Origin: Odontesthes bonariensis
Lineage: Eukaryota > Chordata > Actinopteri > Atheriniformes > Atherinopsidae
Length of the DNA stretch: 64,000 nucleotides
Assembly: GCF_027942865.1 (NCBI RefSeq)
Contig: NC_134524.1
Location: 20,017,536 to 20,081,535 of the forward strand
Direction of reading: 5' to 3'
A program made the translations under genes and the position numbers. Below the pieces are notes generated by a model, which worked only from the letters and a program-made list of their open reading frames with translations, did no database searches and had not been told where the DNA came from. Of this stretch, positions 35,701-45,681 are shown piece after piece. Each line of letters begins with the position of its first letter. Position 1 is the stretch's first letter.

Positions 35701-37028
35701 GAATAAGCCTGGAGTGCCAGAGTGGCAGCAGAGCTGGAGACGGAGTTAGATCTGAGGCAAGAGATCGTCCGGGGTCGGGACAGGAGGCCTACGTGCTGAA
35801 AGGCCTAAAAGAGGATGTTTTGAGTGTCATTGAGCTGATTAACAGAGCATTCCAAAAAGCGCTTCATGAAGACCTCCAAGATAAAGAGGAGGCTATGCTG
35901 GCTCTTAACATCCAGTGGATGATTAAGGATGAAAATGGAGAATGGCAGGAGCAGAGTCTGCATGACAACTACAGGCTGGAGGAAGCTCACGAGAAGAAAC
36001 AAGTTTCTGTTGATTTGACGAAACCGGATGGTAGGACGTTCAAAGTCAACCTGACAGCTCTAGAAGCCACAGACTGGCAAAAAGGCACCGTGTACAAAGT
36101 GCAAAGAATGGAAACTGAAGCAGGTGGGTAACATTTTTTTTATTTTTTTGTATTAATTTAAAAAAATGCCTCACTCCCACTTTTTGTCATGTAACATATT
36201 AAAACCTTGGTTCATTTTGATGACCTCTAATTTAGGCTTTGATTTGCCAACACACTGGGAGCAGATGCATGATGAAGTCTTTAGGAAGGTAGAGTTGCAG
36301 CCCAACTCACCTGAATACCAGGATGTAGCCACGGGTTTCCTCCAAACAGCTAAACACAACATTCACAAAGTAAGTACAGTACATTTACAAAAAGAAACAA
36401 GTAGACCGATGGAAACGCACTGCATGGAAGAAGAATAACCGTGACCTATTCCTCTGAATTCAGATCGAGCGTGTGCAAAACGTCTACCTGTGGCATGCTT
36501 ATAGCGTGTGCAAGCGGCGTATACTTGCTAAGAACGGTTCAGCAGAACTGGGCGAGAAGCTCCTCTACCACGGCACATCGGCAGAGTCGTGCAGCTGCAT
36601 TGAAAGAGACCGATTCGACAGGAGTTACGCAGGAGCTCATGGTAAGACGTCATCTGCCGGTATGCCCCTCTGACAATAAACTGATACAGAAAATGTAGAC
36701 CTACTGTCTAAAATGGCTTTGTTTCTGTTCATGTAATTCTACTACAGCTGCTATGTTTGGAAAGGGGGTTTACTTCGCGGTCGATGCAAATTACTCGGCT
36801 GGTAGATACTCCCCTGCAGATGCATCGGGCCTGAAGCGGCTGTATGTTGCCCGTGTCCTGACTGGTCGTTACACCGTCGGTAATGCCAGCATGAAAGCCC
36901 CGCCTCCTCGAGGCTCCGATCCCACTGACTGCTTCGATAGTTTGGTAAACAACCAGCAGCAGCCAGCCATGTTTGTGATTTTCCATGACGATCAGGCATA
37001 CCCAGAATACCTCATCACGTTCCGCTGA
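26729..37028 (+). CDS. parp14: PARP14-like mono-ADP-ribosyltransferase
   Basis: Fifteen exons: 26729-26903, 27893-28056, 28917-30983, 31068-31304, 31411-31635, 31794-31860, 32155-32301, 32398-32457, 32544-32720, 32990-33128, 33221-33276, 35428-36123, 36236-36369, 36464-36641, 36748-37028; 1600 residues, open throughout (human PARP14 is about 1800). An RRM-like N-terminus (RKSGGGEC, then AQKRVLERPTHEL) leads to KH/RRM-like repeats. Three macrodomains follow: about 590-770 (GDITKQYADALVNAANEDL, HGGGVAAALSKAAG), about 785-960 (VEIVQGTIETQQTDALVC) and about 1000-1150 (MACGDIINAGTDLIVNTT). A WWE domain (about 1325-1400) and the PARP catalytic domain (about 1405-1600) complete it. The catalytic part has LLYHGTS (His about 1484), GVYFAVDANYSA and EYLITFR, where Leu replaces the Glu of poly-ADP-ribosylating enzymes; this fits mono-ADP-ribosylation. 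Macrodomains 1 and 3 may bind or hydrolyse ADP-ribose. Expected roles are interferon responses and antiviral defence. Exon 3 begins at the acceptor before 28917; an in-frame ATG at 28845 is intronic. Confidence 0.9.
27049..27072. repeat. Uninterrupted C24 tract
   Basis: Twenty-four consecutive C residues in intron 1 of the PARP14-like gene. The minus strand could form G-quadruplexes and the plus strand an i-motif. The length is prone to sequencing and assembly error. Confidence 0.9.
27151..27164 (-). promoter_or_regulatory. Candidate ISRE in PARP14 intron 1
   Basis: On the minus strand the site reads GTGAAAGCGAAAGT, matching the interferon-stimulated response core GAAANNGAAA. It lies about 420 bp downstream of the PARP14-like start codon in intron 1. 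PARP14 is interferon-inducible in mammals, so the placement makes sense; no binding is shown. Confidence 0.45.
33636..34323. mobile_element. TTAA MITE, copy C (full length)
   Basis: 688 bp with both long inverted ends and TTAA at 33632-33635 and 34324-34327. Inside are repeated TGCTCGG words and a near-palindromic centre. It lies in the long intron between exons 11 and 12 of the PARP14-like gene. Confidence 0.87.
34794..35250. mobile_element. Unclassified retroelement piece, copy 1
   Basis: About 345 bp (34794-35139) match 41580-41930 closely, including a doubled motif CCCTACCCGAACCAGGGTTT (34901-34920 and 34959-34978). Copy 1 then continues through GTGGGCCCAACTAGACGAAA for about another 110 bp, which copy 2 lacks. 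It sits in the same PARP14 intron as MITE copy C. This may be a non-LTR element of an R4/Rex6-like type, a weak assignment from memory. Confidence 0.6.
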
Positions 37029-37554
37029 GTGGGAACGAGAGAAGAAATGCAGCGCATGGATCTCTTTTCAGTACTGCAAACGCATTGGTCATCTTTGAAT
37101 GTGCCTTTCTGTCTTTTACTGTCAGTTATTGTGACGGTTTTTTTGGGTTTTTTTTCTGATTTCATCAGTATTTTCTCAGCAGCACGGACTCATTTAATCA
37201 CCTTTACCAACACGCCTTGTTCATCAACACACTGAAATTTGTTTCGAGATTATATGTGCCTTAACTTTGGGTGATCGTATCTTACTGTGATAGATGGCAA
37301 GAACTGGACATTATATTTGATTTTAAAAGAATCTTTAATTAAATGGAGCCGCATATTTTATAAGCAGGGCTGTTTTGAAAGGGTTTTAAACAAAATGTTA
37401 TCTATAGTGTGGTTAATGAGTAAAACCAGCTTTGACATGTTTCATTTATTGATAATCGCACTTTGGCGGGGTATATTTTTCCCTTTTTGTGTGTAATTTA
37501 ACGGTGTTAAGGGCCCACACATACACGTACACGCTTATATACATACGTCACACC

Positions 37555-37663
37555 TTTATTTGATGGGGTATACTTTTTCTCAATTGAAATAAAAACATAA
37601 ACATTCAAAATGAGATATCGTGTCTAATCACACTGTGCTGAATTCCTGAAGATGGAAAATAAA
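37555..37663. promoter_or_regulatory. Convergent poly(A) signals, PARP14 and C1q genes
   Basis: Plus-strand AATAAA occurs near 37588 and at 37658-37663, downstream of the PARP14-like stop (37028). A minus-strand AATAAA occurs at 37555-37560, downstream of the C1q stop (37740). If these are used, the two transcripts overlap at their 3' ends by roughly 50 to 130 bp. Confidence 0.5.
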
Positions 37664-37739
37664 CTATGTACAAAATCCAGCATCAAACTGTTTTTTTTTT
37701 TTTTTACTACTGTTTGAAATGGCACCATTCCTGTAATGT

Positions 37740-40469
37740 TCACACTGGGAAGAGTAAAAATCCATTGAATGTGCAGTAGTTATTGCCATTATCACTTATC
37801 CTCCTCTCTGACCAAAGGCGAACATTGACCATGTCTCCCACTTGAAGCAGCAAGATGGCGCTGTTAGATGCAGATACTGTGTGACTGTTACTGTAACCAT
37901 ACCAGGACACAATCTGTCTGCCATTGTGGTGCAGACTTCCTCCTGTTGTATGAGCTGATCCCCAGTCAAAGGAAGAAAAGGAGAAATAATACACTCCTCG
38001 CACAGGTGCTGTGAAGTAACCTGCATTGAGTAACAACAGTGACATCATTAGTGGACAAATTTGTTTGAGTGATGTTTTTTAAAAGTTACTGCAACTGTAA
38101 AACAGCATTGTGATGTTCAGTTAGATGAACTTCACAAAATGACATGGAGCAGGGGAGAAAGTGAAAATTTACCTGTTACTGGGCTGTAATGTCCTCCGGT
38201 GTTGAACAGAACCTGTGCGTACACCAGGGGGTAAAGAACATTTACGGGGCCAATGGTGGAAGATGTTGGTTTTGTAGCTGAAAATGCAACCCGGTGTTGT
38301 CCTGAAGGATAAAAACAAGCACGTTTTTATCTTTCGTACGACAGATTAAAAGCAGAAAGAGAGAACCCTTTGGGACAACGATGGAACATCTTCTGTACAT
38401 AGCAACAACATTTCATAAAGCTGCTCTCAAAGAGGGACCATAAACACTTAACTATTCACTTGAATTCTGCTAGAATCCCCAACAGCTCGTTCTCACTCCT
38501 GTAGTGACATTTTCTCCAGTCTCTCTGGCTGTGGGTGAGATTTGGGCTACAGTTGAACACAGTTGAATTGCCTCTCTATGCACAACAGCATATGTCACTC
38601 CAGGAAGTGTCCCACTGGCATCAGGGCCCATAGCAACAAGAGCAGCTAGGAACTAAAACGACATTCAGACAATGCGGCTGTAATGGCTATTTAGATAAAT
38701 GGCACTTTACTTTTATAGTTATTTTCTAGTTCTTTTAACACAGCAAGCCCCATTCACTCGTACTCCTGCAGCCTGTCCTTGTCTACTCAGTGTTGGGGGT
38801 TCAGCGTCTTGCTCAAAGAAACTTTAGACATTTAGAGACCCGGGAATTTCAATGTGAAAGGTAAACCATAGCAAAAACTGTGTCTTGCTCCTAATTATCT
38901 AACATGGTCGGCGCATAAAACTTCTTAAAAAGTCCCACATCACGATCTTTAGTCAACTCTGAGCAAGTATTTCTAGCATCTAAATCAGCAAATAAAAACA
39001 TGGAAAGAAAAACCATCTAAAGGAGGCTTAAAATTAGGGGTCCCATGCTTACAGTTCCTGTTGTTTTCCTCCACCCCTCTTCCATCACTTTTATTAGGAC
39101 CTTGACCCTTGTTTATAAGTTAACGCTCCAGCAGGATGTTGTCAGCTTTTTCTGTCTGCGTCTAATATTTGAAAATCTGCTAAATCAGGAGCTGACACCA
39201 AAAGACACCTTTTACGTACCAGTCACTGTCGGTGGGAATGTGTCAGTTCTGGACCATAGCCCTGCTAGTTGCGACAGTCGTGGCACAATCGGTTATTGAT
39301 TAGCTTGGCCATAAAGATGGTTAATGTTACCTGTTGCTTTGTGTGAGACATGTACTGGCCAAGAAACTCAAGATGAGGTCATATTTTAAACATTTGATAT
39401 GTGTTTAATGTTCTATTGTGCATAAAATATTTATGAATTGCAAATCAGTACATTCTGTTTTTCTTTACATGTTTACATTGGTTGCAAGTTGGAAACCAGA
39501 GAGAGAAAACTGGACAGAGCTTTGCTCAACTCTGACTGTTTAAATCCAGGCTGAAAACAGTTCTATTTAGCAATGCATATGACACCTGAAAGTATTTTAT
39601 CTGCACTCTTCACTTTTAAATTAATTAATTAATTATTCTTTTTTATGTTGTTTTTTTAATTTTCAATTTATTTTTTTTTTTTTCTATGATTTTATTGCCA
39701 TCTTGTGATTTTATGTTGCTGTAAAGCACTTTGAATTACCTTGTGTACGAATTGTGCTCTACAAATAAAATTGCCTTGCCTTGCCTTGCTCCAAGATAGT
39801 TGGATACCATTTTTTTTTTTTGTCGTTGTTGTTTGTTTTTTTAGATACACATTTTATGTATGGGTGAGCCTGGGTGAGCCTCACCCAAATTAATATCATA
39901 TGGCAAAAAAAGTATATGTGATAAACATGGTGAAATCATCATTAAAAAAAAAAACTTATTGCTCAAAGGGTCAATGCACTGACATCAATTTTGCATCAAT
40001 GGAGAATAAAAACAAATTCATATGATCACATTAAGTTAACGATGTTGCAGGGAACACTGCTCTATAGAATACATTCTGAGTGTGTTTTGTTACCTTCATA
40101 TAAGCTCCTGATATCAGCCAGCGTGCTGTTGAGAGCTGCCACCTGCTTCTCACTGGCCTCCAGCTTTCTGTTTGTTTCTTCAAGGGCTCTCTCAGTGGCT
40201 TTCTGTCTCTCTTCCAGAGCCCCAAGCTCCTTCAGAACCATGCAGATGTTTGGTTCACATGTTGGTAGACACGGTGCAGTGTTTGACGTCTGAGTGGTTT
40301 CTGTTTGTAATTCTTCGTGAAAGGTCTCGTCAGTAATCTCTACGCTAATGTTTTCAGGGACTTCATCTGAGATCTCTCCGATCTGGGTCTGATTGTACTC
40401 ACCTCCAGCCTGGCACCTGGGCAGCCCAGCAAGCAGACACATAAGCATCATCACTGACAATCTCTCCAT
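37740..40469 (-). CDS. Secreted C1q-domain protein 1
   Basis: Three exons: 40469-40094, 38301-38173, 38020-37740; 261 residues. A signal peptide (MERLSVMMLMCLLAGLPRCQA) is followed by an acidic stretch, a CxxxCxxxxC patch (CLPTCEPNIC) and a coiled coil (LGALEERQKATERALEETNR). The C-terminal C1q/TNF-like jelly roll starts at VAFSATKP and includes FNTGGHYSPVTGYFTAPVRG, VYYFSFSSFD and the closing NGFLLFPV. There is no collagen-like Gly-X-Y region, so it belongs to the C1q-like (cerebellin-type or ghC1q) group, which is expanded in fish. Such proteins form trimers, here through the coiled coil, and bind ligands outside the cell. The long first intron holds an L2-like LINE tail (39510-39788). Intron phases match the second C1q gene, implying a common origin. 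Confidence 0.88.
39510..39788 (+). mobile_element. L2-like LINE 3' tail
   Basis: The words TTTAAATCCAGGCTGAAAAC and GTAAAGCACTTTGAATTACC, then AATAAA followed by TTGCCTTGCCTTGCCTTGCT, mark the 3' end of an L2-type LINE as found across fish genomes. It is 5'-truncated and lies in the C1q gene intron, opposite to the gene's direction. Confidence 0.7.
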
Positions 40470-41012
40470 TCTTGAGTCAAAGGGTTGTTTGTCGTTTTTT
40501 CTCGATTTATGTACCAGGTGTAAACCAACTGTTGAATGACTGTGAAAGAAACCTATTTATAGGGGCTTTGTGGTAATTATTACAGTAGATGCTCTTTAAC
40601 CATTAAACCTTGAGAAAACATCATAAAATATGGAGCTGGTCAGTTTATTGTTTTTCAGGACTTTTACAACTTAAACATCGGACTAGGGCACACCTGCATT
40701 TTTATGGATGATACGCTGCGTGCACAGTTATCAGGCACGGGCACATTCTGACCTTATAAGTATATCAGTGAATATCTTCCATCTTCAAACTATAGAAAAG
40801 TAAATTACTATCGGATTCAATCACTTTTAGGGCCTGTTAAACACTTTATGTAAAGCTGTGCAGAATTTTCAGGCAGTACATTTATCTCAGGTATAATTTC
40901 CCCAAAAAGAGATTTACTTTACAGGAAAAAGTGAAACTTTGTTTAATTTTAGTTTAGGGTCTAAGCTGGACAGAGTGGCAATTCAGTTTGTTCAAGAGGG
41001 GTAGAAAATTAA

Positions 41013-41930
41013 TAAGAAAATTGTGATTGGGAGATGCAGATAGATTTAGGAAATAATCTTGTTGTTCTCCAGGAAATAGCCTCTACAAATCTAAGGCCTG
41101 ATATAGTCTTGTGGTCTAGGAGTAGAATGCGAGTCTATTTCATAGAGCTGACTGTTCCTTGGGAGGAATTAGTAGCAGAAGCATATGAAAGGAAAAAGCT
41201 TAGGTATATGGAGTTGGGGGCAGAAGCAGAGCAGCGAGGATGGAAAGTTAGGATCTGTCCAGTGGAAGTAGGATGTAGAGGATTTGTTGCAAAGTCTGTT
41301 TGTCTCATTGTTGAGGGAGTTGGGTGTAAGTGGACAGAGTGTGAGGAAAATAGTGAAGGAAGTGTCAGATGAAGCAGTAAAGTCCAGTCAGTGGATTTGG
41401 ATTAGAATAAGCAATAGTAGCTGGGGGCCCAGCAGGGGCAGTACTTAGGGTAAACAGACTTTTGGAAGAAGCAAAGAAGAAATTCAGGATATTTAAATGG
41501 AGGGTGTGGCCCATGTGAGCCTTTTGAAACTAGGCGGCCATTTTAGGTGAGTTGGCCTGTATGGCTTTGTTTTTGCTGGCATTTTTAGTGATTGTAGGAC
41601 TGTTTAGGTGAGTTTGTCTGCTGAATGTGCTAGTGTGTCTTGTCATGCCTCCACCTCTGGCACCCTGAGTCTATACTTCCATTACCCCCTACCCGAACCA
41701 GGGTTTGAAACCCATTCCTACTTATCTTTACCTCTTCTATTTCTACCCCCTACCCGGACCAGGGTTTGTATCTCCACCCCACTATGACTGGTGTACAGTT
41801 GGTGAGAGGCTGGGGTAGCTGGTGGTTGTGGAAAAACAAAAAAGATGGTTGTTGTGGTGTGAGGAGCAGTAATGGCTGGCATTAGGGGAGTGACTCTGGG
41901 ACGCCAGTGATCACTGTCTAGCCTCCTGGA
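41013..41930 (+). mobile_element. Unclassified retroelement piece, copy 2, with endonuclease-like frame
   Basis: An open frame at 41034-41372 (112 residues) contains RPDIVLWS, then YFIELTVPWEE, EAYERKKLRYMELGAEAEQR and VEVGCRGFV. The PD-x(n)-E-x-T layout recalls restriction-enzyme-like endonuclease folds, but the usual Lys is Thr here, so the assignment is an inference. The following 350 bp (41580-41930) are shared with 34794-35139 in the PARP14 intron, which shows this is a dispersed element and not a host gene. An upstream stop at 41013 closes the frame. Confidence 0.55.
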
Positions 41931-44900
41931 GATTCATGTTTATCTTGTATTTTTTTATTGGTTTTTTTTTAAGCATTGGTCAAAACACTCATGATTCACT
42001 ATTTGTTTTTTAGTATTTATGTGAGCCTGGGATGCGGTTGTTGCATATTGTGTGGCTGCTGTCTTGGCCAGGAGACTCTAAGGAGCTGGTTAAATAAAGG
42101 TTGAAGTGCAAGAAGTGCACGGGAAAGAAAAGGTACAGGTGAACTGCAAAATACTTGACTGGAAAGTTAAACATAAACCAGAAGACAGGTGTAAGGGTGT
42201 GAAAAAAAAACAACTAAGGCTTCCCTGTAGAATCTGAGGGATGTAGTGGACAACTTTGCACCTTTAGAAGGAAAATAATTCAGTGTAGGTCATAAAAAAG
42301 AGAGAAATTAAAGTGAACTAACACAAATTTTTTTATCTCAAAATTTCAAATAGTACACTATGAATATGAACCTGTTCAGTTTTAATCTACATGGATTGAA
42401 CTTTGAACTTGTTTGTGTAAAGTGTGAACTTGCACAACACTGCTGGGAAACCATACGAAAGCTCCTCTGTTTCTTCTAATGCCGAGACAACAACATGCAA
42501 TTAGGTCAGCAAAGCAAACTTTGTCCTCTGGCAATAGTTAACTTGTGATCTCATAATAAAGAGAAATAAAAATCTGACCATTCTAAGCTTCCATAGAGCC
42601 GCTCAACGGCACAACTACTAAACTACACAACTATTAAAAGTTGTTTGCTCTGTCGGTTGTTTGCATGTGTGCATACATTTTTTTTACAAGATCTTGACTT
42701 TTTTCCAAGTTTGTGGTAAACGCTTGGGCATGTGAGCTCTGTTTAGCGCTCAGCGATATGTTGACTGGTTGTACTAGCCATGCAAAATGCATGAAAAACT
42801 AAAAGAAGTCTCCTCTTTCAGCACCTCTATCTACAGGATTCAAGATTCAATTTATCTATTATCACATAACTCAGGACTGCGTATCAAAATAGGGGATGGG
42901 GTCCCTTAAGTCACTAAGACGAAAAGAAAATTCAAACAGCCACTAGGTCAGAAACGTGAAGAAAATATAGTAACTCAAGGGCTAACACAACACAAGGTTG
43001 GGGGAAGTGTACTGGTTTGGGATGAATACACCGAGTACACCGGAACTCTACACATGTTTACAGTAAACAAAGACAGCTGACGCACTATGCTTTGCTTTGC
43101 TTAAACTCAAAAGGAACAGTGACGGCAGCACTGGAGTTGATGAAAATGATGCTGTTTGGTTGTTAAAGCAAGATCAAGATAAATAAAAGCTCTCCACACC
43201 CCATTTACCAGTGGTTGAGTGTTTATTGCAGCAGACTTGGCTCAAGTATAACCTTTACCCCCTACTGCACAGCATCCCTCATAATGAATCAAACCAGTGT
43301 AACAGTAAAACACTGCTCGCTCAAGTGTTAGTGCATCAATAAAACATATGAATATCAGACGGAAGATCATTTGTAATGCTGAAAACACTCCTAATTAAAG
43401 GTCCAAACCCAATGATACAATAACGTTTTGGTTGCATTTTTAGGTACGTTTGGTGGAAACGTGGTCTGTCATCTAAAAGAGTGATATCGAATAACAGCAT
43501 ACCGATTACATGATGAATTGAGTAGTTTGTTGATGATACTAGTAAGGGCAGGAAGAAAGATTTGCTTTGCAATCACAAAGTCTCACCTGCAGTTCCACCC
43601 AGAGCCTTGACTGGACATTTATTTCAGATTCTGCTGCCAGAATCGCATAATGAAAACTGGTGGCAGCACTTTGCATGCAGTGCTGGTGGACTGTGCTGCC
43701 ATCTGCGGATCAAACCTTATTTCTGTGTCATTCATACTTCTACATTACAGACTTTTACCTTATAGTCTTGTTTATTTCTGTTGTAAGAGCAAGGTGTTTG
43801 AATACCACTTTACTTAAAGGTAAAATAATTGATTGGATCCATCCTTCTTAATTTATACCAAAGTCAACCAAGATACAAAATTCTTGTTTGTTTTTTTAGT
43901 GTAAAATATTGAAAAAAATATTTAAGAAAGAACTCTGAGTGACTTAAATGTAAATACCAGGGGGAATTAGATTAAAAAAAGGAATAGTGCCTGTATTTTC
44001 AGGCTCAGATTGTTATCCTAATTGTCTGACAACATTAGTGAAAGGATCTCCACAGAAAACACCCTTTTGTTTATATTTTCATTATTGTTAACTCAGCTGT
44101 GTCCCTTTCAGTGGCTGCATTTTGTGTGCATTAAAGCAGCTTAAGACATCTTTAGAAGTTGAAGATTGGATTGGATTATGATTTACAATGAAATGGAATC
44201 TAATTTAATTGGTCTGTATCCTTGAAGTGCCTTGAGATGACAACTGTTGTGATTTGGCGTAATATAAATAAAACTCAAGTGAATTGAATCAGAAATGCTC
44301 TGTGTCATTAACACGTCCAGAATTGCAACCATTTGTTGTTAACAAGCGCTGCAACCCCTCCTCCTTTACTGTTACCACTCTGTCTGCTGTTTCTGTCTGA
44401 AGTCTCAGAGCTTATCTGAGAGCTGCATAGACAGGTAATGTGGTCCTGAAACTCCTCCTATAGTCATGTCTTGATAACGCAGTTGTTTCCTCGTCAGTAA
44501 TCCAAGCTCTTCCATTTTATATCCTGTAGATCTCACAGTATCGTGTATCACAGTAAGGGCTATATAAATAAAGTTGAGTTGAGTATCACAGTATGATGAT
44601 CAAGGGGTGAATTTTTTCAAGATGTCCTATCCCTTTCTTTCAGTTTTGATCCAGTCGTGCATCCTACGCATCACAGAAAAACTGATAGCATCCCTGTTTC
44701 GACATGGAAACAACAACTATCCACACTGGCTTCATCCTAATCAGGGTTGCGGTGGGCCTGGAGTCTATCCCAGCTTCCATCAGGCTGGACGTGGGAGTAC
44801 AGACTGGACCAGTCAGCAGTCTATCACAGGGTCAACACAGAGACAATTAACCATGCACACTCACACTTCCTTCTATGGTCACAAATTAGAATAACCAATT

Positions 44901-45681
44901 AAGCAAACATGCATGATTGCCCAGAGAGAACCACGAATGTTAGGGAGACCAAATGCCCTTCAGGACTTAAAATAATACTATGTAACAATTACTGATATCT
45001 AGCAGCCATCTCAAATTCACCATCCACCCACGATGTAGCAGCTAAGTGGAAGTGTATTGTTTGGTTACATTTGTCTGCCAAGGAGCATTCAAGCATCTTA
45101 AGAGTCACTCTGATGACGTTGTAATTATTCTTTCATTTTTATCTAGGAAAAAAGGACATCATCACCTATCCCAGACATGCTTTACCTCTTTACGTAGGTT
45201 AATTTAAGCACTGTTGCCTGCTCTTGCGTTGCTTGGCAGTACACTCCTTCATTTCTCATATGCTTCTCACAAAATAGGATCCACAACCACTGATTGTTCA
45301 ACTTTACTTATTTATTTGCATGCTGAGGCGACAAATAGTTTGCTGAATCGATTTCATAAGCAATCATTTTAAACAAAAAGACTGAGGAATAAACATTATT
45401 TTTGTCTTTTTTGGATTAGCAACACAATGAAACTCATGCCAAGATTTCCTTGAAACTGAATCTCTCTGACCCGATAGCTATGAATAGCTGCTTGTTTATG
45501 CGGCAAGGAAACATGAGACGAAGAGAGATAGGGGGCAAGGAGGAAGGTTTGAGGAGGCAGAAAAATTCATTATAAGAAAGATTTAAGTTCCTCACGACAA
45601 GAGCTTTTGCTAGATGTCATCAGCAACTATAAATGCCAAAGAAAAGCAACTGTACACGTACTGCTGAGAGAAATAACTGAC
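41931..45681. other. Intergenic with several LINE/SINE tails
   Basis: No gene recognised before klhl33. At about 42836 AGGATTCAAGATTCAATTTA looks like a LINE tail on the minus strand. At 44180-44290 CTTGAAGTGCCTTGAGATGA and a TTGAAT-type end mark an L2-like tail on the plus strand. At 44540-44590 a second tail (GCTATATAAATAAAGTTGAG) occurs. At 44735-44945 GGGTTGCGGTGGGCCTGGAG and ACAGAGACAATTAACCATGC match a very common fish interspersed repeat. Confidence 0.55.

Noticed and set aside
44735-44945. 112-bp to 200-bp conserved-looking block as an exon
   Set aside because: It matches a very common fish interspersed repeat and has no splice context.
45607-45681. Upstream extension of klhl33 to 45607
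   Set aside because: That frame opens with TTG. The first ATG is at 45682 in a good Kozak context.
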